In this document: positions 46,585 through 55,481 of the stretch, piece after piece
Numbering within the stretch: the stretch's first letter is position 1
How the letters are laid out: each line of letters opens with the position of its first letter
From: Ureibacillus chungkukjangi
Lineage (GTDB): Bacteria > Bacillota > Bacilli > Bacillales_A > Planococcaceae
Length of the DNA: 64,000 nucleotides
Assembly (NCBI RefSeq): GCF_003217295.1
Contig: NZ_QJTJ01000008.1
Coordinates: forward strand, 1 to 64,000
Reading direction: 5' to 3'
The notes under the pieces: generated by a model
What the model was told of the DNA's origin: nothing
Database searches by the model: none
What the model saw: only the letters and a program-made list of their open reading frames with translations
Translations under genes and position numbers: made by a program

Positions 46585-47250
46585 TTAGCTTAAGGTTTCG
46601 TCCTTTAATGCCGCTTTTTCTTTAGGCTGCTTTTTAACCATATAAGGCTCTATCTTTGAGTGGATTGAGATAATCTCATTCTTTGTTAAAGCAGAGTCTA
46701 TTCGGTTTTCAAAAAAGGCTTTTAGTTCATCTATTTTCAGTACATCTACATCCTCAGAATGCAGCTCAATTTTTTTAAAGGAGCAATCATTATTAAAGAC
46801 AACCAATGATTGATATAGGTCTTCTCTTACTTCTGGAATTGCCTTTTTTACTTCTTGTATCTTTAGTTTATTCTCAATAATTGGATTAGGAAATTTATTC
46901 ATTTTACCGTTTTCTAGTGCCTGTGCCCATTTAATATCCTGGTCATCCCCATAAATCCACCCGCTAGAATATTTAGCATTGATGACATAAATGCCAGACT
47001 CATGAAGAAAAATACAATCGATTTTCCACTCACTCTGTGGAAGGTCAATATTGAATAATAGCTGATTATCTCCATCTACTTTTTTCAAGTTTTTAGCTAA
47101 TTTATATAGAAATCTAACTTCTTTATTCGTCTGTACAGATATAAATGAATGGCCAGTGATTTTGCTAAACTGACTATTATCATATACATAAATACTTACC
47201 GCGAACAGTATCCCTATGAATACTATGAAGAAAAGGACAAGCATTGCCAC
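46585..47250 (-). CDS. Membrane-anchored NERD-domain protein with altered active site
   Basis: A 221-aa protein with an N-terminal membrane helix (about 2-24) and a NERD (nuclease-related) domain (about 38-150). The core KIDCIFLHESGIYVINAKYSSGWIYG aligns with the family pattern in which Asp and the ExK pair form a restriction-like site. Asp78 and Lys93 are present, but the Glu of ExK is Asn91. It is therefore unlikely to cut DNA by the usual mechanism. GTG start, with GGGGG seven bases upstream. Stands alone. Confidence 0.78.
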   Translation of the reverse strand: MAMLVLFFIVFIGILFAVSIYVYDNSQFSKITGHSFISVQTNKEVRFLYKLAKNLKKVDGDNQLLFNIDLPQSEWKIDCIFLHESGIYVINAKYSSGWIYGDDQDIKWAQALENGKMNKFPNPIIENKLKIQEVKKAIPEVREDLYQSLVVFNNDCSFKKIELHSEDVDVLKIDELKAFFENRIDSALTKNEIISIHSKIEPYMVKKQPKEKAALKDETLS

Positions 47251-47534
47251 AAAATTTCCCCCTATTACTTAATCGTCATTTCATTCTATCAAAGTTCTTT
47301 ATTTATTAACATGACATAAAAAGCTGCCCAAAGAAAGCACTAAATAGCCAAATTCAATAATCTTGTTTTATTATTTCTCTATAGGTGAATTATATGAGTT
47401 GGGTAGACACGATTCCAAAGGCATAATAAGAGCACAATTTCACATATAAATGGTGATTACGTAAAGAGAGTATTGGTTTAAGTCGATTTTATAAAAAGAA
47501 ACAGATTTCCTGGGAAATTACGTCGATTTTTCTG
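47251..47534. other. Intergenic region, nothing assigned
   Basis: Between the NERD gene start and the catalase terminator. AT-rich; only a 10-codon frame near 47394 with AGGTG upstream. It must hold the NERD-gene promoter, but no clear hexamer pair stands out. Confidence 0.5.
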
Positions 47535-47572
47535 CAATAAAAAGAAGCTCATTTTTAATAGAGCTTCTTTTA
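47535..47572 (-). terminator. Terminator of the manganese catalase gene
   Basis: AAGAAGCTC/GAGCTTCTT stem with a 10-base loop, T-run on minus. Confidence 0.85.
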
Positions 47573-47575
47573 TTA

Positions 47576-48421
47576 CTATTTACGTTTTGACTTCGGCTTT
47601 GGATCTTCCGGTGGTGTATTATGAAGGCTCGGTGGGGCTGGTTTTAATTTTGGCTTTCTAGCATAAGGCTCGGGATTTTCAACATACTTGAATTCCCCTT
47701 CACCATCAAGGCTCGGACCATGAGCCCAACGTCCTTTAGCACTTGCATTGCCTGCTGATGTATTAAATAACACATGAGATACTTCACGATGCTCTAATTC
47801 TCTAGGGAATGTACTTGGAACAATGATATTTTCTTTTTCCTCCAGCTCCTTAATAGCAGCTAACCATTGATTTTGATGCATTGTATCACGTGCTAGTAAC
47901 CACGCAAGCATATCCTTTACGCCTCGATCATCTGTCATTTCATAAAGTCTTGCTACTTGAAGGCGTCCTTGGGATTCTGCAGTTAAATTCATACGAAAAT
48001 CCGCAAGTAAATTTCCACTTGCTACAATATAATCTGCTGTCCATCTATTCCCATTACTATCAGCTGGCATTGCGCCAAGACCTGAAACAATAATATGCTG
48101 AGGATTCATTCCTCCAAGAATTGCATTGATGATTGGATCCTTTGCAGCTGCCTCTAAAGTTGGAAGCGGCGCATCCTCAAGTAAACGAGCAATCATCGTA
48201 GCAAGCATTTCAATATGTGCAAGCTCTTCTGTACCCGTATCAAGTAATAAATCACGGTACTTTTCATTTCCTCTTACATTCCAGCCTTGGAATAAGTATT
48301 GTAAAGCAACAGAGATTTCTCCCCATTGTCCACCTAAAACCTCTTGAAGCATTCTTGCAAAGACTGGATCTGGTCTATCAGGCTTTGCATGATATTGTAA
48401 TTCCTTCACATGATAAAACAT
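47576..48421 (-). CDS. Manganese catalase family protein (YdbD/CotJC-like)
   Basis: A 281-aa ferritin-like protein with the di-manganese ligands Glu35 (QWGEIS), Glu66 and His69 (TEELAHIE), Glu149 (TAESQGR) and His182 (DTMHQ). It removes hydrogen peroxide. The C-terminal tail (about 240-281) is extended, proline and lysine rich and ends KPKSKRK. Length is like YdbD. No spore-coat cotJ partners are adjacent. Single gene. Confidence 0.92.
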   Translation of the reverse strand: MFYHVKELQYHAKPDRPDPVFARMLQEVLGGQWGEISVALQYLFQGWNVRGNEKYRDLLLDTGTEELAHIEMLATMIARLLEDAPLPTLEAAAKDPIINAILGGMNPQHIIVSGLGAMPADSNGNRWTADYIVASGNLLADFRMNLTAESQGRLQVARLYEMTDDRGVKDMLAWLLARDTMHQNQWLAAIKELEEKENIIVPSTFPRELEHREVSHVLFNTSAGNASAKGRWAHGPSLDGEGEFKYVENPEPYARKPKLKPAPPSLHNTPPEDPKPKSKRK

Positions 48422-48836
48422 TCTTCAAATTCACTCTCCCTTTTCAAACCTAAAAGTAAGGTATGTTTAATTTGATAACTATTCTGGGTTAAATGTCCAT
48501 TTGGAGGAATGTTTACATGAGGAATTGAATTTTAAAAATATCTACTTTTTAAAATAAGCTTCCATTAAGACATATATAATATGGAGTTTCCCATTTACTT
48601 TCCCACAAATTACTAACAAATCTACTCCTGAAAATTTGAATATAGAAGAATAAATCGGCTAATTGATAACATACTTAACAAATATCTAATCACTAGAAAA
48701 ATAAATTGCCGCCACTAACCTTAAAAGAGTTTTTGACATCTAAAATTTATTATTCCTTTTTAGTGTAAAATATTATCTTTTGTAAATAATAACGGTAATG
48801 TCTTAACATACCTATTTAAAGACGGAGGTTTTTACT
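48422..48836. other. Long intergenic region with divergent promoters
   Basis: 415 AT-rich bases between the catalase and an unknown gene on plus. A perfect TTGACA at 48733-48738 is the best -35 candidate for the plus gene, but its -10 at the correct distance (TTTTTA) is poor; TAAAAT at 48766 is too far. A GGAGGAATGTTTACATGA string near 48503 gives only a three-codon frame. No structured RNA recognised. Confidence 0.45.
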
Positions 48837-49286
48837 GTGGACATTATAGAAGAAAATGCCATTCCTGCATTTCTCGAATCGACTCAGTTGATAGTTGAGC
48901 TTGAAAGTGTTGATGTATATAACAACATCATCTTCCCTGTTCAAGCAAAAGAATACGATATCAATCCACAAGTAGAGGTACCATATGATTTAAAGAAAGA
49001 AGAGACTGCCCAAAAAAGTGTAGATGAAGGCCACTCACCGTGGAGAATCGATCCCGTATTAACCACACAAGTATTTGTGAGTTTACAGCTATCGCCTAAG
49101 GGGATTGAAGGGGAATATCCGATAGAAGAAGGAAATATAAAGCTTTTGCACAGTACAAAGGATACGGCTGTGGTAGAAGTTAATGATACCGATACTATCA
49201 TCAAATTCGTTTATTTAAAAAGACTTGTTAACCAGGATGCCTCTGGAATTTGGACGGTAATCGGATACGATAAAATAGATAAATAA
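48837..49286 (+). CDS. Hypothetical protein, 149 aa
   Basis: A GTG-start protein with GGAGG eight bases upstream. It has no signal peptide or membrane helix and is acidic. The second half (EGHSPWRIDPVLTTQVFVSL, GEYPIEEGNIKLLHS, VVEVND, FVYLKRLVNQDASGIWTVIGYD) reads like a compact beta-rich domain seen at the end of some Bacillales exported or sporulation-related proteins, but I cannot name it. It has its own terminator and is transcribed alone. Confidence 0.68.
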   Translation: MDIIEENAIPAFLESTQLIVELESVDVYNNIIFPVQAKEYDINPQVEVPYDLKKEETAQKSVDEGHSPWRIDPVLTTQVFVSLQLSPKGIEGEYPIEEGNIKLLHSTKDTAVVEVNDTDTIIKFVYLKRLVNQDASGIWTVIGYDKIDK

Positions 49287-49331
49287 GAGTAAGGTGATGA
49301 ATTAAAGGCCCATTCATCACCTTACTTTAAT
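49284..49331 (+). terminator. Terminator of the 149-aa protein gene
   Basis: AGTAAGGTGATGAA/TTCATCACCTTACT perfect 14-bp stem, tail TTTAAT. Confidence 0.75.
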
Positions 49332-49409
49332 AATTAGCGTTTTGAAATATAAATGACTACATATATAATAACTACATATTATCCTAGCAGTTGAAAGTGA
49401 GGCTAATAT

Positions 49410-50396
49410 ATGACGATTTACAAAACAGCTGGATTTTATATAGGAATTTTATCGATGTTTTTCATTACAGCTTTGGCCTATAGCTTAAGTCTATTACCTT
49501 TTCTTTCATTGATAGGTCCTTTAGCAATCGCTATATTAATTTCTGTTATTTATCGAAATGTTTTTCAGTACCCTGAAAATTTGCGTAGCGGGATTCACTT
49601 CTCCGCCAAAATCATATTACGGATTGCGATTATTCTCTATGGTATTCGTTTAAATATTAAATTGATTGTTGATGAAGGCTTTCCCCTTATTTTCCGAGCG
49701 GCACTCGTTATTATATTTACCCTTTTCATGACATTTCTCATTGGTAAAATGTTAGGGGTAGATTATAAACTTTTGCTTTTACTTGCTTCTGGTACTGGAA
49801 TTTGCGGTGCAGCAGCAATTGGAGCAGTTTCCTCTATTCTTGATTCAGATGAAGAAGATACAGCGATAGCAATTGGAATGATTGCATGGCTAGGAACAAT
49901 ATTCGCATTAGTTGCCCCTCTCATAGCTTCTATAACCAATATGACCCCCGATTTATATGGACAATGGGTTGGTTTTAGTCTACACGAGATTGCTCAAGCG
50001 CTTCTTGCCGGTGCTTCCTTTGGTGATGATTCTTTAACACCAGCAATACTAAGCAAATTAAGTAGAGTACTCTTACTTTTTCCCGTAACCATCTTGATCA
50101 TAGTGTTTCTTTCATTCCAAAATAAAGAATCCAAGAAAAAAGCATCGTTTCCATACTTTATATTAGGATTTATCGCCCTTTCTATTATCGGAACAATCTC
50201 CTTACAAAATGGTTGGATGTCGCTTTCGTTCCAAAGCCAGGTTGCTCAGGCTGCTACCTTTTTATTAACTGTAGCAATGGCGGCATTAGGAATGTCGGTA
50301 GATTTAAAGAAATTTGGTAAAAATGCATTAAAGCCTATTCTTACTCTAATTTTGACATCTGTTGCTTTAAGTGTCTTTGTGTGGATAATTCTATAA
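49410..50396 (+). CDS. YeiH family permease (putative sulfate exporter)
   Basis: A 328-aa membrane protein with about ten helices of the PF03601 family. Signatures: ILRIAIILYGIRLNIKLI, LLLASGTGICGAAAIGAVSSIL, and GFSLHEIAQALLAGASFGDD. Some members are implicated in sulfite or taurine-derived sulfur export, hence the annotation 'putative sulfate exporter'. Transport direction is not shown by sequence. GTGAGG precedes the ATG. Convergent with the opuA operon, sharing its terminator. Confidence 0.88.
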   Translation: MTIYKTAGFYIGILSMFFITALAYSLSLLPFLSLIGPLAIAILISVIYRNVFQYPENLRSGIHFSAKIILRIAIILYGIRLNIKLIVDEGFPLIFRAALVIIFTLFMTFLIGKMLGVDYKLLLLLASGTGICGAAAIGAVSSILDSDEEDTAIAIGMIAWLGTIFALVAPLIASITNMTPDLYGQWVGFSLHEIAQALLAGASFGDDSLTPAILSKLSRVLLLFPVTILIIVFLSFQNKESKKKASFPYFILGFIALSIIGTISLQNGWMSLSFQSQVAQAATFLLTVAMAALGMSVDLKKFGKNALKPILTLILTSVALSVFVWIIL

Positions 50397-50402
50397 CGCG
50401 AA

Positions 50403-50442
50403 AAGGAGAACTCCCTGATTACGGGAATTCTCCTCTTTATTT
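50403..50442. terminator. Bidirectional terminator, YeiH gene / opuA operon
   Basis: AGGAGAACTCCC/GGGAATTCTCCT stem with a seven-base loop; T-run on plus and A-run upstream. Confidence 0.85.
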
Positions 50443-51357
50443 TTACTCTTTAGGCTGCAAATCCTCGATTGAATCGATATCCATATACGATGGGACAACC
50501 AAACCAATTTCTGTACCTTTTAAGTTTTCACCTAAGTCTACTAAATCCTCCTTATGCTTCTCGTAAAAGGACGCATGTGTTGAAGGCAACCACGGTGCAA
50601 CAGAGGCATCTCCTTCACCCGTAGCAATTGCTTGGAACATAACCGCAGGATCTACTGGTGTCAACGTTACATTATAACCCTGTTGTTCTAATACTGCCTT
50701 CACAACATAGCCTGACGCTCTTTCTGTATCCCACGGTGTTGAAACTAATTCAATTTCATCGCCATCTACTTTCTCAACACCTTCAACCCATTCTGCTACT
50801 TTGTCGGCATTTTCTTCTATCCATTTCGTCGCCGCTTCTTCAAATGGCACTTCTTGTGCGTCAAACATTACAGCTTCCATATCTTTAGGTTCCCAGTAAA
50901 AGCGGTCAAGAATTGTATAGGCACTTGGCATATCCTCTTCTAAACCTTTTCTTACGATTGTGTTTACATTTTCACTGCCACCGAATGTGCCTTTGGAGTC
51001 TTCTAGAAATTTCAAATCATATGCAGTGAACATCCAGTGCGGAGTCCAGCCAGTAATAATAATTGGTTCTTCATTTTTAACGGCTTCTTCTAATGCACCT
51101 AGCATGCCTGCAGTTGAACTTTCTAGAAGGTTCCAACCCTCTAAGTTCTCATATTCCTCTAAAGTATCACGGGCTAACTCTGTTGTTCCTGCCCCTGGTT
51201 CAATTCCAGTAATCGTATAATCGATTTGTTCACCTATACTAGCAGTTTCTCCAGCGTTATTCCCATTATCCTGATTTCCTTCATCACTACCACAAGCAGC
51301 TAATAATAACGAAGCTGATAAACCAAATGTAATACCCATTGTTTTTAATTTAACCAA
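50443..51357 (-). CDS. opuAC: Glycine betaine-binding lipoprotein, OpuAC order
   Basis: A 304-aa lipoprotein (lipobox LLLAAC, Cys22). Lobe order is TITGIEPGAG... (48-194) then ELVSTPWDTE... (203-300), the order of B. subtilis OpuAC. The aromatic cage residues expected for betaine are Trp104, Trp209 and Trp256 (GWTPHW, TPWD, PWLP). The TTG start follows AAAGGGG. It is the last gene of the opuA operon and the second binding protein; its neighbour has the same lobes in reverse order. A hairpin in the 114-base gap may lower its expression. Confidence 0.93.
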   Translation of the reverse strand: MVKLKTMGITFGLSASLLLAACGSDEGNQDNGNNAGETASIGEQIDYTITGIEPGAGTTELARDTLEEYENLEGWNLLESSTAGMLGALEEAVKNEEPIIITGWTPHWMFTAYDLKFLEDSKGTFGGSENVNTIVRKGLEEDMPSAYTILDRFYWEPKDMEAVMFDAQEVPFEEAATKWIEENADKVAEWVEGVEKVDGDEIELVSTPWDTERASGYVVKAVLEQQGYNVTLTPVDPAVMFQAIATGEGDASVAPWLPSTHASFYEKHKEDLVDLGENLKGTEIGLVVPSYMDIDSIEDLQPKE

Positions 51358-51379
51358 AATTACAACCCCTTTATATATA

Positions 51380-51409
51380 AAGGAGTTATCCAGTATAAGA
51401 TAACTCCTT
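51380..51409 (-). terminator. Intercistronic hairpin between the two binding-protein genes
   Basis: Perfect 11-bp stem AAGGAGTTATC/GATAACTCCTT with an 8-base loop, but an AT rather than pure-T tail on minus. It may be a partial terminator or a 3' stabiliser for the upstream transcript. Confidence 0.55.
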
Positions 51410-51471
51410 CTTTTGTAAAAAATTTAGCAACTTTTTGCAATGCACATACTAAATGTACTCCAGCTTTAGAA

Positions 51472-52383
51472 TTATTCTACGCCTTCAGTCCATTCAGCAA
51501 CTTTGTCTGCATTGTCATTAATCCATTTTTCAGCAGCCTCTTTTGGACTAGTGCCAGAGTTAATATCAAGCATTACTGCTTCAATATCTTCTGTTGTCCA
51601 ATTGAAAGCATCAAGTACTTTATAAGCTTCTGGTGATTCTTCTTCTAATCCAAGGCGAGCAAATGTATTGATCGTCTCTTCCCCACCAAATACACCTTTA
51701 GGATCTTCTAAGTATTTTAAATCATAAGATGAGAACTTCCAGTGTGGTGACCAGCCTGTTACAATAACTTCTTCTTCATTCTCAAAAGCTTGACCTAAGG
51801 CTACAGTCATCGCACCCGAAGATGAAGGTAATAATTCCCAATCACTTAGGTTTTCATATTCTGCGATAGCTTGTTCTGCTGCTCCCATAACACCTGCTCC
51901 AGGTTCAATACCCGTTATTGTCATGTCTGCTTCTTCAGTTAGTTCTTCGATTGAATTCACATCCATATAAGAAGGAACAACTAAGCCAATTTTAGCACCA
52001 GTTAAGTTTTCACCTAACTCTACTAGACCATCTTTGTATTCTGCATATTGTGAAGCATGTGTATTTGGCAACCAACCAGCTACCATTGCATCTGCTTCCC
52101 CTTTTGATACAGCTTCCCACATAATAGCGTTATCTAATGGAGTTAAAGTTACGTCATAGCCTAAGTCTTCTAGTACTTTTCCTACTACATGTGTAGAAGC
52201 AACTTCAGTATCCCACTCAACATAAGCTAAATTGATTTCTTTAGATTCCTCAGTTGCTGTAGAGCCGTTTGAATCTCCTGTGTTTTCAGTTGAAGTTTCC
52301 CCTTCATCTGTACCACTGCACGCTGCAAGCATTGCACCCATACCTAGGGCTAAACCCATCATTTTTAATCTTTTAAAATCCAC
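51472..52383 (-). CDS. Glycine betaine-binding lipoprotein, permuted lobe order
   Basis: A 303-aa lipoprotein (lipobox MLAAC, Cys22). The lobe containing AYVEWDTEVAS and AGWLPNTHASQ comes first (49-148), the TITGIEPGAG lobe second (154-303), so it is a circular permutant of the protein encoded downstream. Betaine-cage tryptophans are Trp58, Trp104 and Trp211. GTG start with AAAGGAAG upstream. It directly follows opuAB by 21 bases and is therefore the operon's primary binding protein. Confidence 0.92.
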   Translation of the reverse strand: MDFKRLKMMGLALGMGAMLAACSGTDEGETSTENTGDSNGSTATEESKEINLAYVEWDTEVASTHVVGKVLEDLGYDVTLTPLDNAIMWEAVSKGEADAMVAGWLPNTHASQYAEYKDGLVELGENLTGAKIGLVVPSYMDVNSIEELTEEADMTITGIEPGAGVMGAAEQAIAEYENLSDWELLPSSSGAMTVALGQAFENEEEVIVTGWSPHWKFSSYDLKYLEDPKGVFGGEETINTFARLGLEEESPEAYKVLDAFNWTTEDIEAVMLDINSGTSPKEAAEKWINDNADKVAEWTEGVE

Positions 52384-52404
52384 CCGAATCTTCCTTTCTA
52401 TTTT

Positions 52405-53253
52405 TTATTTCTTTTTATTGAAGCTTTGCGTTAAACGGTCAACAATAATAGCAAAGATTACAAGACTAAGTCCTGCAACAAAACCATTACCTACTTGAGC
52501 ACGTTGCAAAGCAGATAACACTTCTCGCCCTAAACCAGGTGCACCAATCATTGATGCGATTACCACCATAGATAGAGATAGCAGCACAGTTTGGTTAATA
52601 CCAGCCATTATTGTTGATTTAGCTAATGGTAGCTCAACCTTGAATAGTTTTTGCCAGCCAGTACTACCATAGGAATCAGCTGCTTCCACTAACTCTTTTG
52701 GTACTTGTCGTATACCTAAGTTTGTAAAACGAACTGTTGGCGGTAGTGCGAAGATGACAGAGGCAAACACACCTGGTACAACACCGATACCGAAGAAAGC
52801 AACCGCAGGTATTAAGTAAACAAACCCTGGCATTGTTTGCATAAAGTCTAATATCGGTTTAATAACATTTTCTGCAACAGCACTTTTTGACATTAATATC
52901 CCTACTGGAATCCCGATGATGATTGCAATAATACTTGAAAAAATAACAAGTGTTATTGTGTTCATCAGTTGTTCCCATAAGCCTTGGTTATATATAAATA
53001 ACAGACCTACGATTGAGAAGATGGCTAAACCAAGCTTCTTTTTCGTTGCTATAAATGCAATAAGGGCAATCACTAAAATAAATACAACCGGTGGAATAGC
53101 AACCAGCATATCTGTAATAAGGTTCATAGCATTCTTACCACCAGATTGTATAAAGCTAAATAATGATGATAGATTACCAGTTAACCAATCCATCACTGAT
53201 TCCACTGAATCTGCAACAGGCAGACTCGGAATACGATCTAATATTTTACTCAT
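52405..53253 (-). CDS. opuAB: Glycine betaine ABC transporter permease
   Basis: A 282-aa BPD-type permease with about seven helices; the coupling loop reads [32 protein letters not shown] lies eight bases before ATG 53253; a GTG one codon earlier is also in frame. Overlaps the 3' end of opuAA by 8 bases, indicating translational coupling. Imports glycine betaine for osmoprotection together with OpuAA. Confidence 0.93.
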   Translation of the reverse strand: MSKILDRIPSLPVADSVESVMDWLTGNLSSLFSFIQSGGKNAMNLITDMLVAIPPVVFILVIALIAFIATKKKLGLAIFSIVGLLFIYNQGLWEQLMNTITLVIFSSIIAIIIGIPVGILMSKSAVAENVIKPILDFMQTMPGFVYLIPAVAFFGIGVVPGVFASVIFALPPTVRFTNLGIRQVPKELVEAADSYGSTGWQKLFKVELPLAKSTIMAGINQTVLLSLSMVVIASMIGAPGLGREVLSALQRAQVGNGFVAGLSLVIFAIIVDRLTQSFNKKK

Positions 53254-54445
53254 CACGAGTCACCTCCTCTGTATTCGAAGCAAGAGATTGGATGACTACG
53301 CCTCTAATTAATACACCAACTAATTTATTTTCGTTAACAACAGCTAACGGAGTTGGTGATTCTGAAATAACACCTAACACATCTTGGATTAACATATCTG
53401 GAGGAACTACAGGCATGTCGGCTTTTAAAATACCATTCACATCTTTTTCCCCACGCTTTGAAGCCTCCAATGCATCGTCTGCCGTGATATAGCCTTTAAA
53501 TTCTCTCCTTTTATCAACCGCAAGCAATACACTAACCTCTTCATCTCGCATACGTTTTAACGCTACTTTTGGTCCGTCCATTTCAACATTCACTGAAATT
53601 GGGCGAATCATTGCATTTTCTACTGTTAATACCTTTGAACGGTCTACATCCTCAAGGAATGTTTTAACATAATCGTTTGCAGGATTTGTAAGAATCTCTT
53701 CACCTGTACCAATTTGAATGATTTTTCCATCCTTCATTAGTGCAATACGGTCACCGATACGCAAAGCCTCATTTAAATCATGTGTAATGAATATAATGGT
53801 TTTTCTTACTTTTTGTTGTAAGTCTAATAATTCGTCCTGCATATCTTTTCGAATTAATGGGTCAAGTGCAGAAAAAGCCTCATCCATTAACAATATATCC
53901 GGGTCATTTGCTAAGGCACGCGCTAATCCTACACGCTGCTGCATTCCCCCTGATAATTGGCTTGGGAACTGATCTTTATATGGTAATAACCCTGCATTTT
54001 CTAATGCTTGCTCAGCTTTTTTTGTTCTCTCTTCTTTAGGGATACCGCGCACTTCTAATCCATATTCGGTATTAGCAAGGACTGTTCGTTGTGGAAATAA
54101 ACCGAAGTTTTGAAACACCATGCTCATTTTTTCGCGTCTAATTGTTCTGAGCTGTTGTTTATTCATTTTGGAGATGTTTTCACCATCTATGTAGATACTT
54201 CCGCTGGTTGGTTCAATGAGATGATTTAGTAGACGTACTAATGTTGACTTACCACTACCTGAAAGTCCCATAATTACAAAGATTTCACCTTCATTGACAG
54301 AAAAGCTAGCATCATTAACACCGATTGTAGCTCCTGTTTGCTTTAAAATCTCTGTTTTATTTTTTTTCTGTTCGACAAGCTTAAGCGCACTATTAATATG
54401 CTTACCGAAAATTTTCGTAACATTTTCAACTTTTATTTTCGTCAT
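53246..54445 (-). CDS. opuAA: Glycine betaine ABC transporter ATPase with tandem CBS domains
   Basis: A 399-aa ATPase. Walker [10 protein letters not shown] (60-68), Q-loop [10 protein letters not shown], signature LSGGMQQR, Walker [13 protein letters not shown] and the switch His in THDLNEA are intact. Two CBS domains fill about 275-395; in related transporters these sense ionic strength or bind c-di-AMP. Start ATG 54445 has AAAGGAGAA upstream. First gene of the four-gene opuA operon. Confidence 0.94.
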   Translation of the reverse strand: MTKIKVENVTKIFGKHINSALKLVEQKKNKTEILKQTGATIGVNDASFSVNEGEIFVIMGLSGSGKSTLVRLLNHLIEPTSGSIYIDGENISKMNKQQLRTIRREKMSMVFQNFGLFPQRTVLANTEYGLEVRGIPKEERTKKAEQALENAGLLPYKDQFPSQLSGGMQQRVGLARALANDPDILLMDEAFSALDPLIRKDMQDELLDLQQKVRKTIIFITHDLNEALRIGDRIALMKDGKIIQIGTGEEILTNPANDYVKTFLEDVDRSKVLTVENAMIRPISVNVEMDGPKVALKRMRDEEVSVLLAVDKRREFKGYITADDALEASKRGEKDVNGILKADMPVVPPDMLIQDVLGVISESPTPLAVVNENKLVGVLIRGVVIQSLASNTEEVTRDE

Positions 54446-54498
54446 ACAGTTCTCCTTTCCTATAATTCTCAAATCTGTATTTTACTAGATTACAACAA

Positions 54499-54540
54499 AG
54501 CAACAACTTCATCCTAACAAAAGGTTGTTACTTATGTCAA
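54499..54540 (-). promoter_or_regulatory. opuA promoter with flanking inverted repeat
   Basis: On the minus strand TTGACA (plus 54535-54540), an 18-base spacer and TAGGAT (54511-54516). The inverted repeat AGTAACAACCTT...AAGTTGTTGCT has one arm inside the spacer (54521-54532) and the other just after the -10 (54499-54509). This is a good candidate operator for the upstream GntR-RCK_C regulator; the binding assignment is inference. Confidence 0.6.
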
Positions 54541-54589
54541 CTTAGCATTCTATGAATCTGGTAGTAGAGATATACCTATTCTCAATAAA

Positions 54590-54630
54590 AAAAGGGCTTT
54601 AGACACCGCCTAAACGGTATCTATGCCCTA
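54590..54630 (-). terminator. Terminator of the BusR-like regulator gene
   Basis: GGGC...GCCC outer stem with inner AGATACCG/CGGTGTCT, then TTTTTT on minus. It isolates the regulator from the opuA promoter. Confidence 0.85.
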
Positions 54631-54631
54631 A

Positions 54632-55264
54632 TCATTTCGGATATAAAAATTTTTGAACTCGCTCTATGCATTCATCATTGCCAATGAAATAAATGACATC
54701 ATTTTGTTCTAATGTAGCATACGGTCCAGGAGAAATAATCAGCTCTACTCCTCGTCGAATTCCTACAATCGTTGCCATCGTATTTTGCCAAAAATTAATG
54801 CTTCCAATGGTTTGCGTTATATATGGAGTTTCCTCATGAATCTCTACTTGAAATGGAACGAAGGGATTAACAGATTTAAACCTTTCCGTTCTACTAACCA
54901 ATCGCTCTGTTGTTTCCTGTAAAACCTCTAGCTCACTTTTTTGTCTTTTAATACTTTCTAGCATCTCTAGCTGGACTTGATAAACAGATTGTACCTCTAA
55001 AAACTGATGGACAAATTGTGCAGCCTTTTCATAGGATTTAATCATTACCCCACTGCCCTTTGTTGCCTCTACAATTTCCAGATCCTGCAGAACAGCAATT
55101 GCTCTTCTAGCTGTTTCCGAGGATACATTATATTGACTTGCTAAGGAAGATCGTGCATAGATTTTTTCTCCAACCAAGTATTTCTTTTCAACAATTCTTG
55201 ATGCTATATCGGCAGCTATCTTTTGGTATTTCGGCTGCTTTACTTGGACCTTCTTATTTTCCAT
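54632..55264 (-). CDS. busR: GntR-RCK_C transcriptional regulator, BusR-like
   Basis: A 210-aa regulator. GntR winged helix at about 8-77 (KYQKIAADIASRIVEKKY, SSLASQYNVSSETARRAI, ATKGSGVMI), a coiled coil at about 82-128, and an RCK_C/TrkA_C domain at about 130-210 (TIVGIRRGVELIISPGP, LEQNDVIYFIG). This is the domain plan of BusR in streptococci and lactococci, a c-di-AMP-dependent repressor of the betaine transporter busAB (opuA). The adjacency to opuA supports the same role. B. subtilis instead uses unrelated regulators for betaine uptake. Own terminator. Confidence 0.82.
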   Translation of the reverse strand: MENKKVQVKQPKYQKIAADIASRIVEKKYLVGEKIYARSSLASQYNVSSETARRAIAVLQDLEIVEATKGSGVMIKSYEKAAQFVHQFLEVQSVYQVQLEMLESIKRQKSELEVLQETTERLVSRTERFKSVNPFVPFQVEIHEETPYITQTIGSINFWQNTMATIVGIRRGVELIISPGPYATLEQNDVIYFIGNDECIERVQKFLYPK

Positions 55265-55450
55265 TATTGTGACTACCTTTCAAACGGCAAAATTAATATC
55301 GCTTGTATTCTTCAATATGATTATATTAAAGCATGTGTCAACATCTCGCTATTATTATTTTATTGGTAAAAGGTAAACACGTTTTAAATCCGACTAGTTA
55401 ATGATTTTCTCCGAGGTAAAGCAACCGTCCTTAAAATATTTTTTTAACTC

Positions 55451-55481
55451 TTGACCTTCACGTTACGTTACACTTTATGAT
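55451..55481 (+). promoter_or_regulatory. MerR-type promoter with 19-bp spacer
   Basis: TTGACC (55451-55456) and TATGAT (55476-55481) are separated by 19 bases holding ACGTTACGT repeats. A 19-bp spacer is the hallmark of promoters remodelled by MerR-family activators, implying autoregulation by the gene that follows. Confidence 0.75.

Noticed and set aside
47394-47426. Ten-codon ORF with AGGTG upstream
   Set aside because: Too short and with a poor ribosome binding site; nothing else supports it.
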